Source of the DNA: Streptomyces smyrnaeus
GTDB taxonomy: Bacteria > Actinomycetota > Actinomycetes > Streptomycetales > Streptomycetaceae
DNA length: 64,000 nt
NCBI RefSeq assembly: GCF_017676345.1
Contig: NZ_JAFFZM010000010.1
Coordinates: 186,001-250,000, forward strand
Direction: 5' to 3'
Shown here: piece by piece, positions 34,132-42,470 of the stretch
Layout: every line of letters begins with the position of its first letter
Numbering within the stretch: the stretch's first letter is position 1
Notes under the pieces: generated by a model
Database searches by the model: none
What the model saw: the letters and a program-made list of their open reading frames with translations, nothing else
What the model was told of the DNA's origin: nothing
Position numbers and translations under genes: made by a program

Positions 34132-34677
34132 TCACTCCCCGGTCAGGACGCGTACGTAGCGGACGTCGGGCACCTGTGCGCCCCCGACCTCGAAGGTGTC
34201 GGTGCGGCCGTCGGCGGCGAAACCCGCCCGCTCGTAGAAGCGGCGGGCACGGGAGTTGCCCGCCAGCACCCACAGGAACATCCGGGGGCAGCCGCGTGCT
34301 GCGGCCCCGTCGAGGACCGAGGCCAGGAGCAGCCGGCCCACACCGGTCCCGATGTGCTCCGGACGCACATACAGCGCGTACAGCTCCTCGTCCTCGCCGG
34401 GCGCTCCCGGTCGCGGTACGGCGTCCGAGGTGCGGTACGGCCCCACCGCTGCCCAGCCCACGACCCCGCCGCCGGCGGTGTCGTCCTCGGCGACCACGTT
34501 GTGCACGATTCCCCGGCTCGCGCCGAAGTGGCCCCGGCGCCGCTGCGCGTTCTCGGCAGGCGACATCTCCTCCAGATATTCCCGCGGGACCAGCCCCCGA
34601 TAGGCGTACTGCCACCCGCGCACCCGCACTTCGGACACGGCGTCGATGTCGTCCTCGGTCATCTCTCGTACTCGCAT
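34132..34677 (-). CDS. GNAT-family N-acetyltransferase
   Basis: 181 residues from the ATG at 34677. It has the standard GNAT layout: RVREMTEDDIDAVSEVRVRGWQ at the start, a central ELYALYVRPEHIGTGVGRLLL that includes the acetyl-CoA loop (R/Q-x-x-G-x-G-x), and the final NSRARRFYERAGFAADG. The substrate cannot be predicted from the sequence; similar proteins acetylate small amines or peptide N-termini. It is divergent from the PPOX gene. Confidence 0.88.
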   Translation of the reverse strand: MRVREMTEDDIDAVSEVRVRGWQYAYRGLVPREYLEEMSPAENAQRRRGHFGASRGIVHNVVAEDDTAGGGVVGWAAVGPYRTSDAVPRPGAPGEDEELYALYVRPEHIGTGVGRLLLASVLDGAAARGCPRMFLWVLAGNSRARRFYERAGFAADGRTDTFEVGGAQVPDVRYVRVLTGE

Positions 34678-34781
34678 GGAACGAGGGTGGTCCAAGGCCG
34701 TGCGGCTCGGCACCGGATTTTCCTCCGGCCGACACGCGATACTCGACAGAAGATGTCCGGTTACCGCGTCAAGGTGGTGCC

Positions 34782-35336
34782 ATGACGAGGACGCACACCA
34801 GGGAAGAGCTGTCCGCACCCGGCGCGAGCTGGGCCGAGTTCCACCAGGCGGAACCCGGGTTCGCCGAGACGGTGGAGCAGCGCTTCCGGAAGTACACGCA
34901 CCATGTGCTGGCCACCCTGCGCAAGGACGGGTCGCCGCGGCTGACGGGGCTGGAGGCGGACTTCCGGGCGGGTCGGATGTGGCTCGGGATGATGCCGAAC
35001 TCGCTCAAAGCGCTGGACCTGCGCCGCGACCCCCGCTTCGCGATGCACGCCAACCCCGGCTCCGGCACGGAGATGGACGGCGGAGACGTACGGGTCTCCG
35101 GGCGCGCGGTCGAGGTCACGGACGACCCGGAGGAGATGGCGAGCTGGGCCGCGGGCGTGCCCGACGGCGAGGTGCCCGAGGTCTTCCATCTCTTCCGGGC
35201 GGAGGTCACCGAAGTGGTGCGGGTGACCATCGAGGGGGAGGAGATCGTCTTCCGCACCTGGCGGCCCGGGCGTCCGCTGCGCACCATCCGGCGCGGCAAC
35301 GACGACGCGCCGCCGCGCGAGGACCCGGTGGGCTGA
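34782..35336 (+). CDS. Pyridoxamine-phosphate-oxidase-like flavin/F420-binding protein
   Basis: 184 residues from the ATG at 34782. It has the split-barrel fold of the PPOX-like family: HHVLATLRKDGSPRLTGLEADF, MWLGMMPNSLKALDLRRDPRF and DVRVSGRAVEVTDDPEE. These actinobacterial proteins bind FMN, heme or F420 and act as small reductases or oxidases. The cofactor is not determined by the visible motifs. It ends 2 nt before the converging stop of the HpnR-like gene. Confidence 0.82.
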   Translation: MTRTHTREELSAPGASWAEFHQAEPGFAETVEQRFRKYTHHVLATLRKDGSPRLTGLEADFRAGRMWLGMMPNSLKALDLRRDPRFAMHANPGSGTEMDGGDVRVSGRAVEVTDDPEEMASWAAGVPDGEVPEVFHLFRAEVTEVVRVTIEGEEIVFRTWRPGRPLRTIRRGNDDAPPREDPVG

Positions 35337-35338
35337 GG

Positions 35339-36871
35339 CTACTGCGGCGGTGCGGGGTCGGCCTGCTGTCCGGTCGGCTGCCCGCTCTGCTGGGTGCGGG
35401 CGCCGGAGCGGCCGATCGTGTGGACGAACAGTTCCTTGCGGCCGGGCGCTCCACGGCGCTCGGGGACGGGCAGCTCGTAGGTGACCGGGCGCGCGTGATC
35501 GGCCAGCTGCCGGTCGGCGTTGTAGACGCGGCCGAACTTCCACAGCATGCGGGCGAAGTTCGTCTGGCCATGGGCCAGATTGCGGCCCAGGACGCGCATC
35601 GCGCCGATGGCCGTGCGCAGCCCCAGGTGCTTGCGGTTGATGACGGCCTGGGTGCTGACCAGCTCCCGGTAGAACTGCTCCAGCGGCAGCCGGGTGGGCA
35701 CGACGGCGTGCTGGATGTCGAAGAGCCGGTAGTCGCGCGTGGTCAGCTGGCGGCCCTCGGTGTGCCAGACCTCCGTGCCGGGGTACGGCGTCATGACGGT
35801 CAGGTGCACGATCTCCGGTACCGCCAGGGCGAACTCGCGCACCAGACGGAACTGCTCCTCGTCCCAGCCCGGATCGACGATCAGGTTGATCGCCACGCTG
35901 ATGCCCATACGGCGCGCCGTCTCCAGCGCCTTGAAGTTCTCGTCCGGGCTGATGCGCTTGCGGAACTGGTCGAGCCCCTCGGCGTCCAGCGCCTCCATGC
36001 CGAGGAACATGTACTTCAGCCCCAGCCGGGTCCAGCGCTCGAAGACCTCCTCGTTGCGCAGCAGGACGTCCGCGCGGGTCTCCAGGTAGTACCGCTTGCG
36101 GACGTTGCGGCGCTCCAGCTCGGCGGCGATGCCGTGGCCGTGGTCGGGCTTGATGAAGGCGACGTCGTCGACGATGAAGACGTTCGGCTCGCGGATGGAG
36201 GCCATCTCCTCGGCGGCCGCCTCCGGCGCGGCCCGCCGGTAGCTGCGGCCGTAGAACGTCCACGCGGAGCAGAACGAGCAGTCCCAGGGGCAGCCGCGGG
36301 TGAACTCGATGGAGGCACAGGGGTCGAGCTCGCCGATGAAGTAGCGGTTGCGGCGGCGCATCAGGTCCCGGGCGGGCCGCGGCCGGTCGATGCTGTCGAG
36401 CATCTTGGGCGCCGGGCCGCGCCCGTCCGCCGTCACCACGCCGGGCACGGTGTGCGCCGCCTTGTCCCGTGCGGCCTCCAGCAGCGGCACGATGACGGTC
36501 TCACCCTCCCCCCGGGCAATCGCGTCGACCGCGCCCTCGGCCTGCTCCAGCACATGGTCGCCGACGAAGGAGATGCTGTGCCCCCCGAAGAAGACGAAGC
36601 ACCCCGGGGCGGCCGCCTTGGCGCTCTGGGCGATCCCGATGGCCTCGGGGATGTTGGCCAGATAGTTGAGGGAGATGCCCAGCGCCTCGGGCTGGTAGGA
36701 GCGCAGCTCCCTCTCCAGCAGCTTCCGGTCCAGCACCTGCAGGTCCACCACGCGCACCTGGTGTCCGGCCTCCCTGGCGGCGGCGGCGACGCGTTCGAGC
36801 CCGAGCGGCTCCAGACGGAGGAAGATTTCGGAGTACATCAGCGCACTCGGGTGGACCAGCATCAGGCGCAT
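35339..36871 (-). CDS. hpnR: B12-binding radical-SAM protein, hopanoid C-3 methylase (HpnR)-like
   Basis: 510 residues from the ATG at 36871 (GGAG upstream); an ATG at 36943 would add 24 residues. The N-terminal cobalamin-binding fold (LMLVHPSALMYSEIFLRLEPLG) is followed by the radical-SAM cluster motif in RGCPWDCSFCSAW. Conserved VDDVAFIK, FLGMEALDAEGLDQF and YPGTEVWHTEGR match the B12 radical-SAM methylases acting on hopanoids. HpnR adds a methyl group at C-3 of the hopanoid A-ring. No hopanoid-synthesis genes are present in this window, so the substrate assignment depends on family resemblance. Confidence 0.78.
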   Translation of the reverse strand: MRLMLVHPSALMYSEIFLRLEPLGLERVAAAAREAGHQVRVVDLQVLDRKLLERELRSYQPEALGISLNYLANIPEAIGIAQSAKAAAPGCFVFFGGHSISFVGDHVLEQAEGAVDAIARGEGETVIVPLLEAARDKAAHTVPGVVTADGRGPAPKMLDSIDRPRPARDLMRRRNRYFIGELDPCASIEFTRGCPWDCSFCSAWTFYGRSYRRAAPEAAAEEMASIREPNVFIVDDVAFIKPDHGHGIAAELERRNVRKRYYLETRADVLLRNEEVFERWTRLGLKYMFLGMEALDAEGLDQFRKRISPDENFKALETARRMGISVAINLIVDPGWDEEQFRLVREFALAVPEIVHLTVMTPYPGTEVWHTEGRQLTTRDYRLFDIQHAVVPTRLPLEQFYRELVSTQAVINRKHLGLRTAIGAMRVLGRNLAHGQTNFARMLWKFGRVYNADRQLADHARPVTYELPVPERRGAPGRKELFVHTIGRSGARTQQSGQPTGQQADPAPPQ

Positions 36872-37044
36872 ACGGGCGCTCCAGATCTCCAGGGCAAGGC
36901 GGTCGGCGTGCGGTCGTGGCCAGGGAGCGATGGCCAGGGACATGCCCCTTCGAGGAAATTATCCGTTGAGCGCCTTTTCGTCCTGGGACACGCCGATCCG
37001 TCCACGTATGCCCGAGTCGCTGCCGGGTGCTCGGCCCGGAGCGG

Positions 37045-37449
37045 TCACCTCGGCGGGAGCACGGCGAATGCTTCGACCTCCATGAGAAGTTCCGGCCGGA
37101 TCAGCCCGGCCACCTGCACGGCGCTGCTCGCGGGGAGCCGTTCCGGGTCGAGATACCGGTCGCGTACGGCACGCAGCGCTGGTATGACGGACAGGTCCGT
37201 CACGAAGAAGGTGAACTTCACGACGTCGGCGAAGCCGGCTCCGGCCTCCCGCAGACAGCGCTCCAGGTTGGCGAACACCTGCTCGGCCTGGGCTTCGGGG
37301 TCGCCCTCGCCGACGACCTTGCCGTCCGCGTCGAGCGCGATCTGCCCGGATATCGCGGCCAGCCTGCCTTCCGCGACGACGAGATGGCTGTAGCCGTTGC
37401 CGGGCGCGAGGCCCTGGGGGGCGACGATGTGAGTGGGCGACGATGACAT
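37045..37449 (-). CDS. RidA-family enamine/imine deaminase
   Basis: 134 residues from the ATG at 37449 (another in-frame ATG is at 37458). The YjgF/YER057c/UK114 fold is recognised by LVVAEGRLAAISGQIALDADGKVVGEGD, AQAEQVFANLERCLREAGA and FTFFVTDLS, ending with a conserved Arg in AGLIRPELLMEVEAFA. RidA proteins hydrolyse reactive 2-aminoacrylate-type enamines, although this subgroup differs from the housekeeping RidA. It lies 13 nt downstream of the SplB-like gene on the same strand and is likely cotranscribed. Confidence 0.87.
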   Translation of the reverse strand: MSSSPTHIVAPQGLAPGNGYSHLVVAEGRLAAISGQIALDADGKVVGEGDPEAQAEQVFANLERCLREAGAGFADVVKFTFFVTDLSVIPALRAVRDRYLDPERLPASSAVQVAGLIRPELLMEVEAFAVLPPR

Positions 37450-37462
37450 GCGGCACATGCTG

Positions 37463-38587
37463 TCAGAGCAGAGTGAGCTGTGTGCAGTGGTTTTCCCCGG
37501 CGTCGTCGAGCTCCGGGTCGCCGAGTTCCGCGTCGTCGAGTCCCGGGGCGTCGAGCTGGGCGCCGCCGGGCACCGCGCCGCCGGGCGAGCTCGGTGCCGC
37601 CGACTCGATCCGCCGGGTCGCGCCGGACGTCGAGGGCCCCACGCCGTACTCGGCGGCCAGCTCGTGCACCTGCCGCGTGATGCGCCGCTGGTACCACTTG
37701 GGCGCATACGCGCCGCCCGAGTAGAGGGCCTCGTAGTGCCGCACCAGGTGGGGATGGTGCTGGTGCAGCCACCGGAAGTACCACTCGCGGGCTCCCGGCC
37801 GCAGATGCAGCGCGAGCGGTGTGACGGAGGTGGCCCCGGCCGCGGCGATGGCGCGCACGGTCGTACGCAGCTGCGCCGGCGAGTCGCCCAGGAACGGGAT
37901 CACCGGAGCCATCAGCACCCCGCACGGAATCCCGTGCTGCGAGAGCGTGCGTACGACATCGAGCCTCCGCTGCGGAGCCGGGGTCCCGGGCTCCACCGTG
38001 CGCCACAGCTCCTCGTCCGTGAAGCCCACGGACACCGAGATCCCCACGTCCGCGATGGCGGCGGCCGAGCGCAGCAGGTCGAGATCGCGGAGGATGAGTG
38101 TGCCCTTGGTGAGGATGGAGAAGGGATTCGCGTAGTCGCGCAGGGCGGTCAGAATGCCCGGCATCAACCGATAGCGTCCTTCCGCCCGCTGATAGCAGTC
38201 GACGTTCGTACCCATGGCGATGTGCTGGCCGCGCCAGCGGGAGCTGCTCAGCTCCTTGCGCAGCAGTTCGGGCGCGTTCACCTTGACGACGATCTGGGTG
38301 TCGAAGCCCTCTCCCGTGTCCAGGTCCAGATAGCTGTGCGTCCTGCGTGCGAAGCAGTAGACGCATGCGTGGGAGCAGCCCCGATAGGGATTCACGGTCC
38401 ATTCGAACGGCATCCGTGAGGCGCCGGGCACCCGGTTCACCAGCGAGCGGGCCCGCACCTCGTGGAAGGTCATGCCGCGGAACTCCGGGGTGTCGAACGT
38501 CCTGCTCGTCACGGCGGAGGTGCCGAAGAGGGCGGGCGCCGCGGTCCGGCTGTGCTCGTCCGTGTCCCTCAGCTCGTCCCAGCGCAT
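37463..38587 (-). CDS. Radical-SAM protein of the Rv2578c/SplB-like family
   Basis: 374 residues from the ATG at 38587. The [4Fe-4S] motif is C71-x3-C75-x2-C78 in YRGCSHACVYCFAR, and the barrel includes TNVDCYQRAEGRYRLMPGIL and LTKGTLILRDLDLL, as in Rv2578c-type proteins of the COG1533 (DNA repair photolyase/SplB-like) group. The enzyme uses SAM-derived radicals; a nucleic-acid lesion substrate is suspected but unproven. The last ~40 residues are an acidic Asp/Leu/Gly/Pro tail of variable repeats. A LexA-type box upstream supports a link to DNA damage. Confidence 0.88.
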   Translation of the reverse strand: MRWDELRDTDEHSRTAAPALFGTSAVTSRTFDTPEFRGMTFHEVRARSLVNRVPGASRMPFEWTVNPYRGCSHACVYCFARRTHSYLDLDTGEGFDTQIVVKVNAPELLRKELSSSRWRGQHIAMGTNVDCYQRAEGRYRLMPGILTALRDYANPFSILTKGTLILRDLDLLRSAAAIADVGISVSVGFTDEELWRTVEPGTPAPQRRLDVVRTLSQHGIPCGVLMAPVIPFLGDSPAQLRTTVRAIAAAGATSVTPLALHLRPGAREWYFRWLHQHHPHLVRHYEALYSGGAYAPKWYQRRITRQVHELAAEYGVGPSTSGATRRIESAAPSSPGGAVPGGAQLDAPGLDDAELGDPELDDAGENHCTQLTLL

Positions 38588-38652
38588 CGTCGGCCTCCTC
38601 GGTGGTGGTGTCGCGTCCCTCTGGCGGCACTGTCGCTTCTTCGTCCTCAGAA

Positions 38653-38682
38653 TAGAACACTCGTTCGCACCGAACGTGTCAA
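38653..38682 (-). promoter_or_regulatory. SOS (LexA) box overlapping the promoter of the SplB-like gene
   Basis: On the minus strand TTGACA (38682-38677) and TGTTCT (38659-38654) are 17 bp apart. TAGAACACTCGTTCGC at 38653-38668 matches the actinobacterial SOS consensus TCGAAC-N4-GTTCGA at all but two outer positions and covers the -10 region. An adjacent perfect palindrome CGTTCG-CAC-CGAACG (38662-38676) fills the spacer. Repression by LexA is expected. It lies 67 bp upstream of the ATG, in the space shared with the SRPBCC gene. Confidence 0.65.
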
Positions 38683-38776
38683 GGCGGATTTGGGGAGCCG
38701 ACCCGAGGGTGATTGGCTGGCCACCTCGTCCACCACAGGCCGTCCCAACACAGGCCGTCCAACCACAGGAGGAGTC

Positions 38777-39229
38777 ATGGCGCAGGTCGAGGCGACCACG
38801 CAGCGGGAGATCGCCGCCGGGCCCGATGAGGTGTTCGATGCGCTGGCCGACTACAGCGGGACCCGGGCCGAGCTGCTTCCCGACCACTTCAGCGAGTACG
38901 AGGTCAAGGAGGGCGGCGACGGCGAGGGCACCCTCGTGCACTGGAAGCTCCGGGCGACCAGCAAGCGCATCCGTGACTGCCTGCTCGACGTCACCGAGCC
39001 CGAGGACGGTGAACTGGTCGAGAAGGACCGCAACTCCTCCATGGTCACCACCTGGCGGGTGACCCCGGGCAGCAAGGAGAAGACGGCCCGGGTCACCGTG
39101 ACGACGGTCTGGAACGGTGCGGGCGGTATCGGCGGCTTCTTCGAGAAGACCTTCGCCCCCAAGGGCCTGGCCCGTATCTACGACGAGGTGCTGCAGCGGC
39201 TGGCCACCAGGATGGAAAAGGCCGGCTGA
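38777..39229 (+). CDS. SRPBCC/START-like polyketide cyclase-type protein
   Basis: 150 residues from the ATG at 38777 with a strong AGGAGGAG. It has the START-like lipid-binding fold (QREIAAGPDEVFDALADYSG, then WRVTPGSKEKTARVTVTTVW, and a long C-terminal helix LARIYDEVLQRLATRME). The fold binds hydrophobic ligands or polyketides; no catalytic residues are apparent and the ligand is unknown. It is divergent from the SplB-like gene. Confidence 0.82.
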   Translation: MAQVEATTQREIAAGPDEVFDALADYSGTRAELLPDHFSEYEVKEGGDGEGTLVHWKLRATSKRIRDCLLDVTEPEDGELVEKDRNSSMVTTWRVTPGSKEKTARVTVTTVWNGAGGIGGFFEKTFAPKGLARIYDEVLQRLATRMEKAG

Positions 39230-39478
39230 CCCGTGCCCCGCACCCGGGGACCCGCGGCGCGGCGCGCACTCACCGGATCGGGTGGTTTCCGCCGAAGAGC
39301 GCTGCCGCGCCGCTGATCCTCCGCCTCGGCGAAAACCCCTGCTCGGCACGGTGACGGGCGCCTCGGGCAACCGAATTCGTTCCCACCGGCCCCACGCCGC
39401 GCAGTCGAACCGTGCTTGAACGCTCTTGTCGTGCAATGCGAGAAATACTCCCCCAGCAGCAGCGGCAAGGGGAGTGCG

Positions 39479-42280
39479 ATGGGCGGGACCGGCGGGGCGA
39501 TCCTCGACAGCAGGGACGACGAGAATCCCGTACCAGGGACGGGAGTTCGCGTGGGCGGCCCCGGCGCCCGGGGCGGTGCCGGGGCCACTCCCGCCCCGGC
39601 CGCTCCGGCCGCCGTCGAGGTCACCCTGGAACTGCCGGGCCGACCGGACATTCCGGTGCAGGCCACGCCGGTACGGGCGCCCGCGGCTGCTGGGGCTGCG
39701 GGGCCTGCGGGTGCTGCTGGGGTTGCAGCAACGGTGGGTACTGCGGGGGCTGCAGGGGCTGTGGGCCCTGCCGGGGCTGCGGATGCTGGGGAGTTCGAGG
39801 CGGTCGGGGCGGCGACCGCGCCGCGGTCGGCACAACCGGCTCCGGCGTCTGCTGCGACTCGGTCGGCCCCCGCGCCCGGCCCGCACCGGCCGTCCCCCGC
39901 ATCCGACGAGGCGGTGCCGGACGACGGTTCACCGCAGGTCTCGCTCTCCCCGCGCCGCCTCAGGCTGGTCTTCGGGGCACTGATGCTGTCGCTGCTGCTG
40001 GCGGCGCTCGAACAGACCATCGTCGCCACGGCACTCCCCAAGATCGTCGGCGAACTCGACGGCCTGCGGCAGATGTCCTGGGCCGTCACCGCCTATCTGC
40101 TCGCAGCGACCATCGGGCTGCCCATCTACGGCAAGCTCGGCGATCTGTTCGGCCGCAAGGGGCTCTTCCTCTTCGCCATCGGCGTCTTCACCGTCGGTTC
40201 GGCCCTCGCAGGCTGGGCCGGATCGATGGAGGAGCTGATCATCTACCGCGCGGTGCAGGGCACCGGCGCGGGCGGACTCATGATCGGCGTCCAGGCGATC
40301 ATCGCGGACGTCGTACCGGCCCGGGAGCGCGGGCGCTACATGGGTCTGATCGGTGCCGCCTTCGGGCTGGCCTCCGTCGCCGGTCCGCTGCTGGGCGGCT
40401 GGTTCACCGACGACCTGTCCTGGCGCTGGTGCTTCTGGTTCAACGTGCCGGTCGGCCTGCTCGCCCTCCTGGTCACCTCCTTCGCCCTCGAACTGCCGCG
40501 CGCCCGAGTCCGCCCCCGGCTCGACATCCTCGGCGCCCTGCTGATCGCGGTGTTCTCCACCTGCCTGGTGCTGCTCACCAGCTGGGGCGGTACGACCTAC
40601 GACTGGGACGACCGCGTCATCGTCGGGCTCGCCGCCGGCGCGCTGGTCAGCGGAGTCCTCTTCCTCGTCGCCGAGCGCTTCGCGCCCGAACCCGTGCTGC
40701 CGCTGCGGCTGTTCCGCGACTCCGTCTTCAACGTCACCGGACTGGTGGGCGCGGCCATCGGCATCGCGCTGTTCGGCGCCGCCAGCTATCTGCCCAGCTT
40801 CCTGCAGATGGTCGAGGGTGTCAGCGCCACCTCGTCGGGGCTGCTGATGCTGCCACTGATGTGCGGGGTCGTCGTCTCGTCCCTGCTGTCCGGTCAGCTC
40901 ATCTCCCGTACCGGGCACTACAAGATCTTCCCCATCCTCGGCTGCGCCCTCTCGGCAGAAGGCATGTGGCTGCTGTCCAAGCTGGACGAGGACACCTCGT
41001 GGCAGGTCTTCGGTGTCTGGTCGGGCATCCTCGGCCTCGGTATCGGTTTCGTGCTGCCGGTGCTGGTGCTGGCCGTGCAGAACTCGGTAAGCCCCGCCGA
41101 CATCGGGGCCGCCACCAGTGCCAACAACTACTTCCGGCAGATCGGCGGCAGCGTCGGCGCCGCCCTCTTCGGCACCCTCCTCGCACACCGGCTCGCGGAC
41201 GCCCTCGCCCGTGAACTCCCCCGCGGCCAGGGCGAGGTGCCCGACCCGGACTCCATCACCCCGCAGCTCGTGCGCGCGCTGCCCGCACCGCTGCGTGACG
41301 GCTACGTCCACGCGTACGCGGACGCCATGCCGCGGATCTTCCTCTACCTCGTTCCGGTGCTCGTCCTCGGGCTGGCACTGTCCCTCTTCCTCAAGGAGAA
41401 ACCCCTGGTGTCCCAGCACACGCCTGTGCCGTCGGCCCGTACCGCCGAAGCGCCCGCAGCGTCCGCGCCCGACGCCGACGGCGCGGCACCGCACCTCCAG
41501 GCGCAGCCCGCGCCGTACGCGGCGGGCGTCCCGGTCTGCGGCACCGTCCGGCACCACGACGGCAGCGCCGTCCCCCGCGCGGCACTCACCCTCGTCGACA
41601 CCTCGGGACGGCAGATCGGACGTGGCGCCACCAAGGAGAACGGGCGGTACGCGCTGAGCACCCCCGGTGAAGGCTCCTATGTGCTGATCGCGGCGGCCGG
41701 CGGGCACCAGCCGCGCGCGGTCAGCGTCACCGTGGGCGAACGTCCCGTCGACCTCGATGTGGTGCTCGGTGGTGCGGGCAGGCTGGCGGGCAGCGTGCTG
41801 ACGGCCGACGGCAACCCCGTCAAGGACGCCATCGTCACGCTCACCGATGTACGCGGCGAGGTGGTCGCCACCACCCGCAGCAGCCGGGAGGGCTGCTACG
41901 TCATCACCGAACTCGTGGCCGGGGAGTACACCTTGGCGGCCAGTGCGCCCGTCTACCGCCCGGCCGCACTGCCCGTCTCCGTACAGGCGTCCCGCGAGAC
42001 CCGGCAGGACATCGAGCTCGCGGGCGGTGCCGTACTGCGCGGCACCGTCCGGGCCACCGGCGGGCGCCCCGTCGAGGACGCCAGGGTGACGCTGCTGGAC
42101 GCCGCGGGCAACGTCGTCGACACGGCGACGACCGGCGCCGACGGTATCTTCCGCTTCGTCGACCTGGCCTCGGGCGAGTACACGGTGGTGGCCGCCGGCT
42201 ATCCGCCGGTCGCCACCGTCCTGCAGATCGCCGGCGGCGGGCGCACGGAGCGCGACCTGCAACTGGGCCACGAGGACTGA
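39479..42280 (+). CDS. DHA2-type MFS transporter fused to carboxypeptidase-regulatory-like domains
   Basis: 933 residues from the ATG at 39479, which has AAGGGGAG five bases upstream. Residues 1-155 are a Gly/Ala/Pro-rich, probably disordered segment. A 14-helix drug:H+ antiporter follows: LLLAALEQTIVATALPKIV, YGKLGDLFGRKG (motif A) and GTGAGGLMIGVQAI. The last ~260 residues form three beta-sandwich repeats of the CarboxypepD_reg type (GTVRHHDGSAVPRAALTLVD; GSVLTADGNPVKDAIVTLTD; GTVRATGGRPVEDARVTLLD). It probably exports a drug-like compound. The location and use of the C-terminal repeats are unknown. Confidence 0.88.
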   Translation: MGGTGGAILDSRDDENPVPGTGVRVGGPGARGGAGATPAPAAPAAVEVTLELPGRPDIPVQATPVRAPAAAGAAGPAGAAGVAATVGTAGAAGAVGPAGAADAGEFEAVGAATAPRSAQPAPASAATRSAPAPGPHRPSPASDEAVPDDGSPQVSLSPRRLRLVFGALMLSLLLAALEQTIVATALPKIVGELDGLRQMSWAVTAYLLAATIGLPIYGKLGDLFGRKGLFLFAIGVFTVGSALAGWAGSMEELIIYRAVQGTGAGGLMIGVQAIIADVVPARERGRYMGLIGAAFGLASVAGPLLGGWFTDDLSWRWCFWFNVPVGLLALLVTSFALELPRARVRPRLDILGALLIAVFSTCLVLLTSWGGTTYDWDDRVIVGLAAGALVSGVLFLVAERFAPEPVLPLRLFRDSVFNVTGLVGAAIGIALFGAASYLPSFLQMVEGVSATSSGLLMLPLMCGVVVSSLLSGQLISRTGHYKIFPILGCALSAEGMWLLSKLDEDTSWQVFGVWSGILGLGIGFVLPVLVLAVQNSVSPADIGAATSANNYFRQIGGSVGAALFGTLLAHRLADALARELPRGQGEVPDPDSITPQLVRALPAPLRDGYVHAYADAMPRIFLYLVPVLVLGLALSLFLKEKPLVSQHTPVPSARTAEAPAASAPDADGAAPHLQAQPAPYAAGVPVCGTVRHHDGSAVPRAALTLVDTSGRQIGRGATKENGRYALSTPGEGSYVLIAAAGGHQPRAVSVTVGERPVDLDVVLGGAGRLAGSVLTADGNPVKDAIVTLTDVRGEVVATTRSSREGCYVITELVAGEYTLAASAPVYRPAALPVSVQASRETRQDIELAGGAVLRGTVRATGGRPVEDARVTLLDAAGNVVDTATTGADGIFRFVDLASGEYTVVAAGYPPVATVLQIAGGGRTERDLQLGHED
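39683..39790. repeat. GGGGCTGC-type triplet-rich repeat inside the MFS gene
   Basis: Imperfect 9- and 12-bp units of the form GGGGCTGCGG/GGTGCTGCTG encode a Gly-Ala-Ala/Gly-Pro-Ala string ahead of the first membrane helix. Unit sizes are multiples of three, so length variation would keep the frame. Confidence 0.6.
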
Positions 42281-42470
42281 GCGCGGGCCGGCCCGGCTCC
42301 CCGGCGGCGCAGGGGCGGGCCGCCTGCCGCCGCCCGGAAGCGGCTGCCCGCCTCGCGGCGCGTCCCCCGTTCGGGCGTCACCCGCCCGGTCGTTGCGCTC
42401 CGGCTCTACGGTGGTGCAGGCCGCGCCGTCGCGGCGGGACCGGCCGTCGCCGGGAGAGAGGACTGGTCCG

